Part shown: positions 18,889 to 27,195 of the stretch, piece after piece
Position numbering within the stretch: the stretch's first letter is position 1
Layout: every line of letters begins with the position of its first letter
DNA from: an uncultured beta proteobacterium
GTDB lineage: Bacteria > Pseudomonadota > Gammaproteobacteria > Burkholderiales > Burkholderiaceae_C
Direction: 5' to 3'
Length of the DNA: 52,094 bases
Assembly: GCA_903873485.1 (NCBI GenBank)
Contig: CAIQOO010000167.1
Location: 1 to 52,094, forward strand
Made by a program: the position numbers and the translations under genes
Notes under the pieces: model-generated
The model's input: only the letters and a program-made list of their open reading frames with translations
Database searches by the model: none
What the model was told of the DNA's origin: nothing

Positions 18889-20217
18889 GTGACTTGGGCG
18901 AGCCTGCGCAGCAAGCTCGCGCGCCAGGGTGCCGGGGTGGCGCGCCGGGTTGATAGCGCAACCGACCGGCAGCAACGCTTGCGCTTGCAACGGATGCAGC
19001 GCACCGCGCTTGGCCTGTTGCTGGTGATGGCGCTGATTTACATCGTGGCGCTGAGCCAGCGCCATGTTCATGTGGCGGTGGCTTACCTGGTGGCCTTTGC
19101 AGAAGCCGCCGTGATCGGCGCAATTGCCGACTGGTTTGCCGTGGTGGCCCTGTTTCGTCATCCCTTGGGCATTCCGGTCTGGCACACCGCCATCATTGCC
19201 AACAGCAAAGACGACATCGGGCGCAATCTCGGGGCGTTTATCGAAACCCATTTCATGACCGAGGCGGCGATTGCCCGGCGACTGCAGGCGGCCAACCCGG
19301 CAGGGCTGCTCGGTCAGTGGCTGCTGGCCCCGGACAAGGCGCCAGAACTTGGCCATGCCGCCGCCGGCGCCTTTGGCAAGGTGCTTGATGCGCTCGACGA
19401 TGCCAGCATCCGGCAGCAGTTGGGTGCCGCCGCTGGCCGGCAGTTGCGCCTGATCGACATGCCCGGCATGGCGGGCAAGGTGGCCGACCTGCTGGTGGCA
19501 GAAAACAAGCATCAGGTCTTGCTTGACGGGGTGTTGCAGGGGGTAGCCGACTATCTGGCCGATGAACGCAATCAGCCGCAGATAGCGGCATTCATGATCA
19601 ATGCGGTCGGCGCCGAAAACATCCTCTACAAAGCGGCCATCACAAAATTCACCCCCGGTCTGGTCAAGGCTCTGCGGCAATCGAGCACCGAGGTTCGGGC
19701 CGATGCCGGGCACCCCCTGCGAATAAGCTTCGGGGTCTGGGTGAATGACTTTGTGCTGCGGCTCAAGGCCGATGCAGACTGGCAAAACAGGATTGCCCGC
19801 TACCAGCAGGAGGCGCTGGACAGCGAGCCGGTGAATACTTTGCTCAACGGCATCTGGGATCTGATCAAGGCCCGTTTGCAAGACGACCTGAAGCGCGATG
19901 AACCGCTGCTTGGCGCGCAACTGGCAACCCTGTTGCAAAAAATCGGCGAGTCGCTGACGGCAGATGCCCAGTGGCGCGCCTGGCTGAATCAGGCCATCGA
20001 ATCGGGCAGCGCCGCGCTGATCCGCCAAACCCGAGGCGAAGTCGGAAAATTCATTGAAGCGCAATTGGCGCAATGGACCAAAGACGAGATGAGCAGCCGC
20101 ATCGAGTTGTCGATTGGCCGTGACCTTCAATTCATCCGCATCAGCGGCACCCTGGTCGGCGGCCTGGTCGGCCTGCTGATTCATGCCCTGACCCAACTGC
20201 TGGCTGGGCACCCTTGA
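18889..20217 (+). CDS. DUF445 (YjiN-like) membrane-anchored protein, 442 aa
   Basis: A DUF445 family protein starting at a GTG immediately after the dsbA stop. An N-terminal helix (LGLLLVMALIYIVALS, about 42-58) and a second one (VAYLVAFAEAAVIGAIADWF, about 64-85) precede the family hallmark ADWFAVVALFRHPLGIPVWHTAII. A long helical soluble region follows, with a C-terminal hydrophobic segment (GTLVGGLVGLLIHALTQLL). The function is unknown; family members sit in the inner membrane. Adjacency to dsbA suggests cotranscription. Confidence 0.88.
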   Translation: MTWASLRSKLARQGAGVARRVDSATDRQQRLRLQRMQRTALGLLLVMALIYIVALSQRHVHVAVAYLVAFAEAAVIGAIADWFAVVALFRHPLGIPVWHTAIIANSKDDIGRNLGAFIETHFMTEAAIARRLQAANPAGLLGQWLLAPDKAPELGHAAAGAFGKVLDALDDASIRQQLGAAAGRQLRLIDMPGMAGKVADLLVAENKHQVLLDGVLQGVADYLADERNQPQIAAFMINAVGAENILYKAAITKFTPGLVKALRQSSTEVRADAGHPLRISFGVWVNDFVLRLKADADWQNRIARYQQEALDSEPVNTLLNGIWDLIKARLQDDLKRDEPLLGAQLATLLQKIGESLTADAQWRAWLNQAIESGSAALIRQTRGEVGKFIEAQLAQWTKDEMSSRIELSIGRDLQFIRISGTLVGGLVGLLIHALTQLLAGHP

Positions 20218-20298
20218 CGGCTGCTTGCCGCGCCAGCTTCACCCTGACCGACAATCGCCTCATGCCAACTGGCATGTTTGTTTCAAGGAGATGGCCCC

Positions 20299-21381
20299 AT
20301 GCCCAATAGCCGTTTAGCCAATGCAGTGCGCCTGGAGTTCCCGCGCGCATCCGCCGTGCATGCCAATCTGTCCGGTGCGGCGTTCACCGCCGACTGGCTG
20401 TGGGTGGCCGGCGATGAAGCCTGTGGCGTGAGCCGATTGCGCCGTCTGCCAAGCCAGGGGGCAGAGCTGTTGCGCTATGGCGACATGCAGGATTTTGCTT
20501 TGGCCGACCTGCTTGATCTGCCGGGACCAGCCGACGCAGAGGCCGATCTGGAGGGGATGGCGGTCGCCGACGGCTACTTGTGGGTGGTCGGCTCGCACGG
20601 ACTCAAGCGCAAGAACATCAAGCCTGGGCGCAGCCATGCAGAAAACGCCCGGCGCCTGGCCCAGCTCAGCCTGGACGCCAACCGCTGCCTGCTGGCCTGC
20701 CTGCCGCTGCAGCCGGATGCCAGCGGTGCGCCCGGCCTGGTCAAACAGGCTGCTGATGGCCGCCGTGCCCTTCGGCTCAAGGGCGATGCCCAGGCCAGCC
20801 AGCTCACCCGTGCCCTGGCTGATGACCCGCACTTTGGCCGCTTCATGGGCATTCCCGGCAAAGACAATGGTTTTGACATTGAAGGGCTGGCCGTCGATGG
20901 GAATCGGCTTTTGCTGGGTTTGCGCGGGCCGGTGCTCAGGGGCTGGTCGGCCCTGCTGGAAATCGAGCTGGACTGCAAAGGCGACCAGCTTCGCCTGGTG
21001 CCGCTGGATGACGACGGCACGCTGGTGCGCAAACACTTCCTTGCGTTGCATGGTTTGGGGCTGCGGGATTTGCATTTTTCTGGCCCGGACCTCTACCTTT
21101 TGGCGGGACCGACCATGGCACTCGACGGCGATGTGCGGCTCTTCAAGTGGCCCAATGCCAAACAGGCGCTGGCTGACAACCGCGAGTCAGTGCGCTTTGA
21201 AGCCGGTCTGACTGCATTGCTGACACTGCCGCACCAGCCTGGCGGCGACCGCGCCGAGGCGATTTGCCAATTGCCGACCGGTCTGGCGGGCCACTTGCCA
21301 GACTGGCTGGTGTTGTACGACGCACCCGGGCCGGGCCGACAAGAGGGCGAGTGCGTCATTTTTGGCGACCTGCTGCGCTAA
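20299..21381 (+). CDS. DUF3616 domain protein, about 360 aa
   Basis: Predicted beta-propeller-like protein of the DUF3616 family. Repeated blade-like patterns are visible (FTADWLWVAGDEACGVSRL, DLEGMAVADGYLWVVGSHG, GFDIEGLAVDGNRLLLGLRG, LRDLHFSGPDLYLLAGPTM). Function is unknown. The ATG at 20299 is chosen over the TTG at 20278 because AAGGAG lies 8 bases before it. No signal peptide is visible, so it is probably cytoplasmic. The stop overlaps the convergent cnoX-like stop by four bases. Confidence 0.85.
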   Translation: MPNSRLANAVRLEFPRASAVHANLSGAAFTADWLWVAGDEACGVSRLRRLPSQGAELLRYGDMQDFALADLLDLPGPADAEADLEGMAVADGYLWVVGSHGLKRKNIKPGRSHAENARRLAQLSLDANRCLLACLPLQPDASGAPGLVKQAADGRRALRLKGDAQASQLTRALADDPHFGRFMGIPGKDNGFDIEGLAVDGNRLLLGLRGPVLRGWSALLEIELDCKGDQLRLVPLDDDGTLVRKHFLALHGLGLRDLHFSGPDLYLLAGPTMALDGDVRLFKWPNAKQALADNRESVRFEAGLTALLTLPHQPGGDRAEAICQLPTGLAGHLPDWLVLYDAPGPGRQEGECVIFGDLLR

Positions 21382-22334
21382 TTGAGCATCATGCTGAGTT
21401 TGCGCCGGTAGCTTGACACCAGTGCCGCCTGCGGGTCTTCCTGTATCGCGGTTTTGCCGAGCACCTCAATGCCGCCGGCGGTTTTGCCGGTGGCTTGAGT
21501 CGTTGCCTTGGGCTTGGGCGGCGTCAGCAGTTCCAGAATGGCAACAAAGGCTTTGCGCGGCGCCTCGTCGGCCCACTTTTTGTCGCGCATGACAATTTCC
21601 AGCAGTTCGTCCATGGCAGCGGTCCATTCGCCGGTTGCCATCAGCAGGCGGGCTTTGGCAAAGCGGGTTTCAAAGTCGCGCTTGTTGCTTGCCAATTGGG
21701 CATCAAATCGGGCCATAGACCAATCAGCATAAGCGCTGGCAGCTATGAATTTGATGGCATCTAGCCATTGCCACAAGGCCTCAAAACGCAGCTTGCGCGG
21801 AACCTCGGCAAGCTTGGGGGCCAGCGCAGCTTCGGCTTCTTCGTGGCCACCCAGCTCGATCAGCAGACGGATGTAGTCGTAACGGGTGTCGTCATTGCCG
21901 GGGTCGCGGGCCAGCGCGTCGGCCAGTTTTGCCAGCGCCGCCTCGGTATCACCCGACTGCAGCAGGGCATTGGCCGCGTCGGCATCGCTTTCGGCCATCT
22001 GTTCATCAACGCCGGGCAGGTTCTTGTCGAGAAAAGCCTTGACTTGACCGGCAGTTTGCGCGCCGGTAAACCCATCGACCGGCTTGCCTTCAAGCATCAG
22101 GATACAGGTTGGAACGCTGCGGATGCCAAAGGCCTGGGCCAGTTGCGGTTCTTCGTCGGCATTGACCCGGGCCAGGGTAAAGCGGCCGCTATAGGCTGCT
22201 TCAAGCTGTTCCAGCAGCGGCACCAGCGAGGTGCAGGCAGCCGACCGGGGGGACCAGAAGTCGATCAGGATCGGCGCGGCCATGGAGGCGGCGATGACCT
22301 CGGTCTCAAAGTTTTTCAGGGTGACATCAATCAT
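21378..22334 (-). CDS. cnoX: CnoX-like thioredoxin-fold/TPR chaperedoxin, 318 aa
   Basis: Thioredoxin domain (1-110) fused to TPR repeats (about 120-280), as in YbbN/CnoX, which protects substrates from oxidation and hands them to GroEL or DnaK. The usual CxxC is replaced by SAAC (31-34, in DFWSPRSAACTSL). One cysteine remains, like the SxxC of E. coli CnoX, so it should not act as a normal disulfide reductase. The upstream open frame is rejected because the domain begins at MIDVTLKNFE. A fragment of the family C repeat (21722-21765) encodes IKFIAASAYAD in frame. It is divergent from purE with only 49 bases between. Confidence 0.87.
   Translation of the reverse strand: MIDVTLKNFETEVIAASMAAPILIDFWSPRSAACTSLVPLLEQLEAAYSGRFTLARVNADEEPQLAQAFGIRSVPTCILMLEGKPVDGFTGAQTAGQVKAFLDKNLPGVDEQMAESDADAANALLQSGDTEAALAKLADALARDPGNDDTRYDYIRLLIELGGHEEAEAALAPKLAEVPRKLRFEALWQWLDAIKFIAASAYADWSMARFDAQLASNKRDFETRFAKARLLMATGEWTAAMDELLEIVMRDKKWADEAPRKAFVAILELLTPPKPKATTQATGKTAGGIEVLGKTAIQEDPQAALVSSYRRKLSMMLN
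21722..21765 (-). repeat. Partial family C repeat in frame inside cnoX
   Basis: On the plus strand AAGCGCTGGCAGCTATGAAT matches the repeat half that contains AGCTGC and GCGC. The GGGCT-GAGGCC half is not recognisable. It is translated without interruption. Confidence 0.45.
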
Positions 22335-22383
22335 GTTGGGTCCAGGGGAATAAGGTGAAACCGGGGAAACGTAAAATTCGGCG

Positions 22384-22878
22384 ATGAACTCTCTACAAAT
22401 TGGCGTGCTCATGGGTTCCAGTTCGGACTGGGACACGCTGCAGCACGCCGTCCATATTCTCCAACAGTTTGGCATCCCCCACGAGGCACGGGTGGTGTCT
22501 GCCCACAGAATGCCCGATGACATGTTTGCCTATGCCGAAACTGCCGCCGGTCGCGGCCTCAAGGCCATCATTGCCGGAGCCGGTGGCGCCGCCCACCTGC
22601 CCGGCATGCTGGCGGCCAAGACCACGGTGCCGGTGCTGGGCGTGCCAGTTGCCAGCAAACACCTGAGCGGGGTTGATTCGCTGCACAGCATTGTGCAAAT
22701 GCCCAAGGGCATTCCGGTGGCCACGTTTGCCATTGGTGCCGCCGGTGCCGCCAATGCGGCGCTGTTTGCGGTGGCGATGCTGGCCAACTCGGACATTGTG
22801 TTGCGCGCCCGCCTCGAAGACTACCGGGCCGCGCAGACGCAAATGGCACGCAACATGACGCTGCCGCCGGTGTTATGA
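22384..22878 (+). CDS. purE: N5-carboxyaminoimidazole ribonucleotide mutase, 164 aa
   Basis: Catalyses the N5-CAIR to CAIR step of de novo purine synthesis. Class I PurE features are present: [12 protein letters not shown] near the N-terminus, [11 protein letters not shown], and the [25 protein letters not shown] block. Its stop overlaps the purK start (ATGAGC), giving translational coupling with the enzyme for the preceding step. Confidence 0.97.
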   Translation: MNSLQIGVLMGSSSDWDTLQHAVHILQQFGIPHEARVVSAHRMPDDMFAYAETAAGRGLKAIIAGAGGAAHLPGMLAAKTTVPVLGVPVASKHLSGVDSLHSIVQMPKGIPVATFAIGAAGAANAALFAVAMLANSDIVLRARLEDYRAAQTQMARNMTLPPVL

Positions 22879-24290
22879 GCGGCCAGATTCTGCTGCCCGG
22901 CAGCACCGGGCACAACGGCTGCAGCCAGCAAACCACGCTGGGCGTGATGGGCGGTGGCCAGTTGGGCCGCATGTTTGTGCAGGCGGCACAGGCCATGGGC
23001 TACTTCACCGCCGTGCTCGACCCCGATGTGATCAGCCCGGCCGGGCTGGTCAGCCACTACCACATCCAGACCGATTACCTCGACCAGCAGGGCCTGGCGC
23101 AAATGCTGCAGCGCTGTGCTGCCATCACCACCGAATTTGAAAACGTGCCGGCTCCGGCGCTGGTCACCCTGGGTGCCGCCCGCCCGACGGCGCCGGCGGC
23201 CGACGCCGTGGCGGTAGCGCAAGACCGCATCAAGGAAAAAGCCCATCTGGCACGCAGCGGTGTGCCGGTGGCACCTTTTGCGGTGATTGAAACGCTGGCG
23301 CAACTGGCTGCCGTGGCCGATGACTTGCTGCCCGGCATCCTGAAAACCGCCCGGCTGGGTTATGACGGCAAGGGGCAGGTGCGTGTTGGCAGCCGCGTCG
23401 AACTGGCGGCGGCCTGGAGCACGCTGAAGCAGGTTCCCTGTGTGCTGGAAAAACTGCTGCCGCTGGCTTGCGAGTGCTCGGTGATCGTGGCGCGCGGCTG
23501 GGACGGCGCCTGTGTCAATTTTCCGCCGCAGCGCAACCTGCACCGCCAGGGCATTTTGGCGATCACCCAGGTTTATGAAGGAAATCTGCCTGCAGCCCTT
23601 GTCCAGCAAGCGGTAATAGCTACAAAAAAAATAGCAGATGAATTGCGCTATGTGGGCGTGCTGTGCGTCGAGTTTTTTGTGCTGGCGCAAGATTCGCCCG
23701 AGTGCGCCGCCTTGGGTGCACTGGTGGTCAACGAGATGGCGCCGCGCCCGCACAACAGCGGCCACTACACGCTTGATGCCTGCGACGTGTCGCAGTTTGA
23801 ATTGCAGGTGCGCACCCTCACCGGCCTGCCGCTTACTGCTCCACGCCAGCACAGCGCCGCCGTCATGCTGAACCTGCTGGGCGACTTGTGGCTGCCTCCA
23901 GACAATCGGGGTCAGAGTCGAATTAATTTGGCAGAAAATCATTCCGTCGAAAAAGAATTCGACTCTGACCCCAATGGCACTGACTTAAGCGCAATTGCTT
24001 GCCAAATTTTCCCGTTCGCCCTGAGCTTGTCGAAGGGCAATGAAGGCTTCGACAAGCTCAGCCCGAACGGAAACCTCCTTAAGTCAGTGCCATTGGACTC
24101 TGACCCCAATTATTCGCCGCCGTGGGACAAGGTGCTGGCGCTGCCGGGGGTGCATTTGCACTTGTACGGCAAGCTCAAGGCCAGCAAGGGGCGCAAGATG
24201 GGGCACCTGACCGTGACGGCAGCCACTGCCGAACAGGCCAATGCCACTGCGCTGGCGGCGGCCCGCCTGCTCGGCATTGAAGCGTTTTGA
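22875..24290 (+). CDS. purK: N5-carboxyaminoimidazole ribonucleotide synthase with palindromic-element insertions, 471 aa
   Basis: ATP-grasp enzyme making N5-CAIR from AIR, bicarbonate and [38 protein letters not shown] and [19 protein letters not shown] are family blocks. The protein is roughly 70 residues longer than usual. The excess lies between LLGDLWLP and [17 protein letters not shown] in the C-terminal domain and is encoded by two nested palindromic elements (about 23908-24106) that keep the frame open. Since purE and tsaC beside it are intact, the enzyme may still work. A family C repeat lies in frame at 23582-23640. Confidence 0.93.
   Translation: MSGQILLPGSTGHNGCSQQTTLGVMGGGQLGRMFVQAAQAMGYFTAVLDPDVISPAGLVSHYHIQTDYLDQQGLAQMLQRCAAITTEFENVPAPALVTLGAARPTAPAADAVAVAQDRIKEKAHLARSGVPVAPFAVIETLAQLAAVADDLLPGILKTARLGYDGKGQVRVGSRVELAAAWSTLKQVPCVLEKLLPLACECSVIVARGWDGACVNFPPQRNLHRQGILAITQVYEGNLPAALVQQAVIATKKIADELRYVGVLCVEFFVLAQDSPECAALGALVVNEMAPRPHNSGHYTLDACDVSQFELQVRTLTGLPLTAPRQHSAAVMLNLLGDLWLPPDNRGQSRINLAENHSVEKEFDSDPNGTDLSAIACQIFPFALSLSKGNEGFDKLSPNGNLLKSVPLDSDPNYSPPWDKVLALPGVHLHLYGKLKASKGRKMGHLTVTAATAEQANATALAAARLLGIEAF
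23582..23640 (-). repeat. Family C-like repeat in frame inside purK
   Basis: Plus strand CTGCAGCCCTTGTCCAGC, then AAGCGGTAATAGCTAC and AATAGC, matches the reverse orientation of the dispersed repeat. It encodes part of [18 protein letters not shown], a stretch that varies within the ATP-grasp domain. Confidence 0.55.
23908..23972. repeat. Element A copy 1: 65-bp palindromic core in purK
   Basis: Terminal inverted repeats GGGGTCAGAGTCGAATT (23908-23924) and AATTCGACTCTGACCCC (23956-23972) enclose a short AT-rich centre. The copy is translated in the purK frame with GQSRI at its start and KEFDSDPN at its end. Its right end has been duplicated by insertion of element B, so the same GACTCTGACCC occurs again at 24096-24106. 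Confidence 0.9.
23972..24095. mobile_element. Element B copy 1: 124-bp MITE-like element nested in element A
   Basis: An 18-bp perfect terminal inverted repeat, CAATGGCACTGACTTAAG, marks both ends. An inner palindrome contains GCCCTGAGCTTGTCGAAGG and its near complement. It is flanked by an 11-bp direct repeat, GACTCTGACCC, at 23961-23971 and 24096-24106. Element plus duplication is 135 bp (45 codons), so purK stays in frame, and in this frame no stop occurs. Confidence 0.9.
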
Positions 24291-24318
24291 TGCCGCTGCC
24301 GCAGTCTTGGGTGCGGCC

Positions 24319-25377
24319 ATGATCCGGCCTGGCGATGATACAAATTCAATAGCTGCAGCCGCAGACTGCATCAGGGCTGGAGGCCTGATTGGCTTGCCAA
24401 CCGAGACGGTCTATGGGCTGGCCGCCGATGCCGACAACGACCGGGCGGTGGCGCAAATTTTTGCCGCCAAAGGTCGCCCGGTCGGCCACCCGCTGATTGT
24501 TCATATTGCCAACGTCCGCGCCGCCCGCCACTTTACCGCTGACGTACCCGACTTCGCCGCAGCCTTGATGCAGGCTTTCTGGCCTGGCCCGCTGACGTTG
24601 ATCCTGCTGCGCCGCCCCGGTGTGGCCAGCGCTGCTGCCGGCGGTCACCCCACCATTGGCCTGCGCTGCCCGGCCCACCCGGTGGCGCTGGCGTTGCTGA
24701 ATTGGGGTCAGAGTCGAATTGATTCAGCCAATCCGGAATTCAGCCAAAAAGAATTCGACTCTGACCCCAATTATTTTTTGTGGGGTTTGGCGGCGCCGAG
24801 TGCCAATCAGTTTGGGCGGGTCAGCCCGACCACCGCCGGGCATGTGCGAGACGAGCTGGGTGATGAATTGCTGATTCTGGACGGCGGGTCATGCGGCATC
24901 GGCATTGAGTCCACCATCATTGACTGCAGCCGTGGCGCGCCGGTGTTGCTGCGTCCGGGTGCCATTTCGCCAGCCCAGGTGGAGGCGGCGTGTGGCCACC
25001 CGGTGCTGCAAAAAGAGGCGCTGCCGACGCATGCGGCACCTGCGCCCAAGGCCCCTGGCACGCTGGAGTCGCACTATGCGCCACGCGCCAGACTGCGGCT
25101 GATGACGGGGCCGGCGCTGCAACAGGCGTGGGGCAAGCTAACAACCCGGCAGCGCAGCCGCCTGGCCCTGTGGTGGCGCAGCGGCGGGTTTGTGCCGAGC
25201 GGCCAGCTATCAGGCCAGCCGATGCCGCAGCAGGCGGCCGATGCGGCGCAGCAATTGTTTGCTGTCTTGCGACACTTTGATCACCTCGGAGCTGACCAGA
25301 TCTGGGTCGAGACCCCGCCCGACTTGCCCGAGTGGGACGGCGTGCGCGACCGCTTGCAGCGCGCCGCCGGCAGTTGA
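24319..25377 (+). CDS. tsaC: Threonylcarbamoyl-AMP synthase (Sua5/YrdC), with in-frame insertion
   Basis: Makes threonylcarbamoyl-AMP for the t6A modification of tRNAs reading ANN codons. The YrdC domain shows GGLIGLPTETVYGLAADA, FAAKGRPVGHPLIVHI, FWPGPLTLIL and APSANQFGRVSPTTAGHV. A Sua5-type C-terminal domain follows after PGTLESHYAPRARL. Some 24 residues encoded by element A (24700-24772) are inserted between VALALL and LWGLAAPSANQF, next to the active-site APSAN motif. The ATG at 24319 fits the domain start; longer frames overlap purK. tsaB, acting in the same pathway, is about 5 kb downstream. Confidence 0.92.
   Translation: MIRPGDDTNSIAAAADCIRAGGLIGLPTETVYGLAADADNDRAVAQIFAAKGRPVGHPLIVHIANVRAARHFTADVPDFAAALMQAFWPGPLTLILLRRPGVASAAAGGHPTIGLRCPAHPVALALLNWGQSRIDSANPEFSQKEFDSDPNYFLWGLAAPSANQFGRVSPTTAGHVRDELGDELLILDGGSCGIGIESTIIDCSRGAPVLLRPGAISPAQVEAACGHPVLQKEALPTHAAPAPKAPGTLESHYAPRARLRLMTGPALQQAWGKLTTRQRSRLALWWRSGGFVPSGQLSGQPMPQQAADAAQQLFAVLRHFDHLGADQIWVETPPDLPEWDGVRDRLQRAAGS
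24340..24393 (+). repeat. Family C-like sequence at the start of tsaC
   Basis: ATACAAATTCAATAGCTGCA...GCATCAGGGCTGGAGGCC matches the dispersed repeat in order and spacing, but it also encodes the normal conserved YrdC N-terminus (AAADCIRAGGLIGLP). Either the repeat and the gene coincide by chance, or repeat sequence has replaced codons here. Confidence 0.4.
24700..24772. repeat. Element A copy 2: palindromic insertion in tsaC
   Basis: Arms AATTGGGGTCAGAGTCGAAT and its complement ATTCGACTCTGACCCCAATT enclose a short spacer. The GGGGTC-to-GACCCC core is 65 bp, the same length as in purK. It is read in the same frame relative to the element as in purK, giving GQSRI at one end and KEFDSDPN at the other. 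Confidence 0.9.
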
Positions 25378-25387
25378 TCGCGATTGG

Positions 25388-26776
25388 TTACACCCAGCCC
25401 GCCTGCACCAAGCTCTTGTTCACCAGGTCAGCCAGCAGCTTGTAGCCGTAAGGGGTGGGGTGGACGGTGTCGGCAAACAGGTAGCGCGAGGTGTCGCCGG
25501 CTTTCAGATTGCTGGCATTGCAAACCAGCGAGGTGCCGCTTTCGGGCTTGGCCGGATCGGCCAGACCGTTGGCTGGAGCGTTCAGATTGCAGGCCGGTAT
25601 GGTGACATTGCTCAGGCCATAACTTGTCGGGTTGGCCACCTGGTTGCGCAGGTCGCCAAAGGCATCGATCAGGCGAACCCCGGGTGTGCCAGCCAGCTCG
25701 CTTTCGAGCATGGTGTTGAAGTAAATCACCATGTTGAGGATCAGCCCCTGCGTGTCAGCGCTTTGCGATGTGGCCGACGGGGTTGAACTGAGATCGGGCA
25801 AATTCACCACTGCCACATACTTGGCACCTTTGCCAACAATCTGGGTTTTGATGTAACTGGCCAGCTCTTTGCCAGCCTGCGCCATCGCCAGCACGGCGGC
25901 TGGCCCGCCGGTGGTCTTGGCATAACTGGTACCGGCAGTGGCGGCGGCGGTGCTGGCGGCAGCCACGATGGCAGTCGGGTTGATCGGTAACGTGACACCC
26001 GGCTGGCCCGATGCGGCGGTGACAGCCGCCGTGACGATGCTGGTGGTCGAAGCACCCGAGGCTGCGGCAGTTTGCAGTGCGCTGCCGATGGCCGCAGCGG
26101 CAGCGGGCTGATTGGCCGGGTTGGGCACCAGTGCCACCAGTCCGCTAACCAGTGCATTGCCAAATGCGCTGGTGCCGGCGGCAGTAGCGTCGGCCGTGAG
26201 CTTGTCGAGCACGCGCAGCGCATCGTTGCCACCGGCCATGACGGTGACCAGCTCGGTGCCGCCAAAGCTGCCGCCGACACGCGCCAGATGGGTGGCGATC
26301 TGGGTGACGATCGGCATCGTCAGTTGGCCCAGCGCCGAGTTGACCGGTGCCGCTGCACTGCCTGGCCCGACCGGATCGGTGACCCGCGCACCGCCCTGGG
26401 CGTAATTGCGGCAACCCGGAAAGTCGATGACGGCGACCGCCCCGCCCAGCGCAGCCGCACTGTTGAGACCGGTTTGCGCCGGACAGGGAGCCGGCAGACT
26501 GAGCTGTGCTGCGATCAGTTCGGTCCAGTTTTTGCTTGGTGTCGAGCTGGCGCCGGGGGCACCGGCGATGCCGTTGACCGAGTATGTGCCACCACCGAGC
26601 GCGGCGACAACACCGACCTTGTAGCTTCCAACATCACTCAGACTGTCGCCAAACGACACCAGGCCGGTGAACTTGACCGCTGGCGCCGGAGCGCTGCCAC
26701 CATCATCGCTGCCGCCGCAGGCTGCCACCAGCAGCGCTGCACCCAGCGCCACGCCCAATAACTTGAATTGCCGCAT
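25388..26776 (-). CDS. SGNH/GDSL-family esterase lipoprotein, 462 aa
   Basis: Lipoprotein with a type II signal peptide ending LVAAC (Cys20). The SGNH hydrolase fold shows block I FGDSLSDVG (Ser45), block III MAGGNDALRV, and block V FADTVHPTPYGYKLL with the catalytic Asp and His. An Ala-rich insertion (about 215-310) separates blocks III and V. Substrates of relatives are lipid or acyl esters at the cell surface. It is monocistronic and convergent with tsaC. Confidence 0.9.
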   Translation of the reverse strand: MRQFKLLGVALGAALLVAACGGSDDGGSAPAPAVKFTGLVSFGDSLSDVGSYKVGVVAALGGGTYSVNGIAGAPGASSTPSKNWTELIAAQLSLPAPCPAQTGLNSAAALGGAVAVIDFPGCRNYAQGGARVTDPVGPGSAAAPVNSALGQLTMPIVTQIATHLARVGGSFGGTELVTVMAGGNDALRVLDKLTADATAAGTSAFGNALVSGLVALVPNPANQPAAAAAIGSALQTAAASGASTTSIVTAAVTAASGQPGVTLPINPTAIVAAASTAAATAGTSYAKTTGGPAAVLAMAQAGKELASYIKTQIVGKGAKYVAVVNLPDLSSTPSATSQSADTQGLILNMVIYFNTMLESELAGTPGVRLIDAFGDLRNQVANPTSYGLSNVTIPACNLNAPANGLADPAKPESGTSLVCNASNLKAGDTSRYLFADTVHPTPYGYKLLADLVNKSLVQAGWV

Positions 26777-26905
26777 CTCAATGTCTCCAGAATGTAAAAA
26801 CGAACGATCGTACTATTTGAACCAAGCCAGTTTAGTCGCTGGCGGCTGTTGCGTGAATCGGGTAAACCCGTGACCGGTGGCAGTTCCCACTTGCTTGCCG
26901 ACTCG

Positions 26906-27160
26906 TCAGCGGTAACGCAGCTTCATCACCAGAATCGCTGCAGCCAGCGCCAGCGTGATCACATTCGCAATCACGATCGGCCAGGCCTCCAGCAGCAGCC
27001 CATACACCAGCCAGCCCGCCACACCGGTGGTAAACACGCTGTACATGCCCAGCGAAATGCCGCTCACATCCTTGGTGGTAAAGGTGTGCCAGGCTTGCGG
27101 CAAAAAACTGGCGGTGGTCAGCACGGCAGCCAGGGTGCCGATGAAATCAGTCAGGGTCAT
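26906..27160 (-). CDS. SemiSWEET family sugar transporter, 84 aa
   Basis: Three-helix bundle of the MtN3/SemiSWEET (PQ-loop) family, which forms dimers that move sugars across the membrane. The PQ-loop motif is ASFLPQAWHTFTTKDVSGIS (about 18-37), and the two later helices are GVAGWLVYGLLL and IVIANVITLALAAAILV. The ATG at 27160 starts the first helix (MTLTDFIGTLAAVL); the upstream extension is polar and is rejected. It lies 35 bases after the dacB stop on the same strand and may be its operon partner. Confidence 0.88.
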   Translation of the reverse strand: MTLTDFIGTLAAVLTTASFLPQAWHTFTTKDVSGISLGMYSVFTTGVAGWLVYGLLLEAWPIVIANVITLALAAAILVMKLRYR

Positions 27161-27195
27161 AAGTTCACAAGCGTGCCGGGTCGGTCGCGCCAAAG

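Noticed and set aside
18115-20211. 698-codon minus-strand frame opposite dsbA and DUF445
   Set aside because: Both plus-strand genes are well supported by motifs; the reverse frame has no domain and is a shadow.
26777-26905. ACGATCGT palindrome upstream of the esterase gene as an operator
   Set aside because: The palindrome is only 8 bp with no flanking symmetry or repeat, which is expected by chance.
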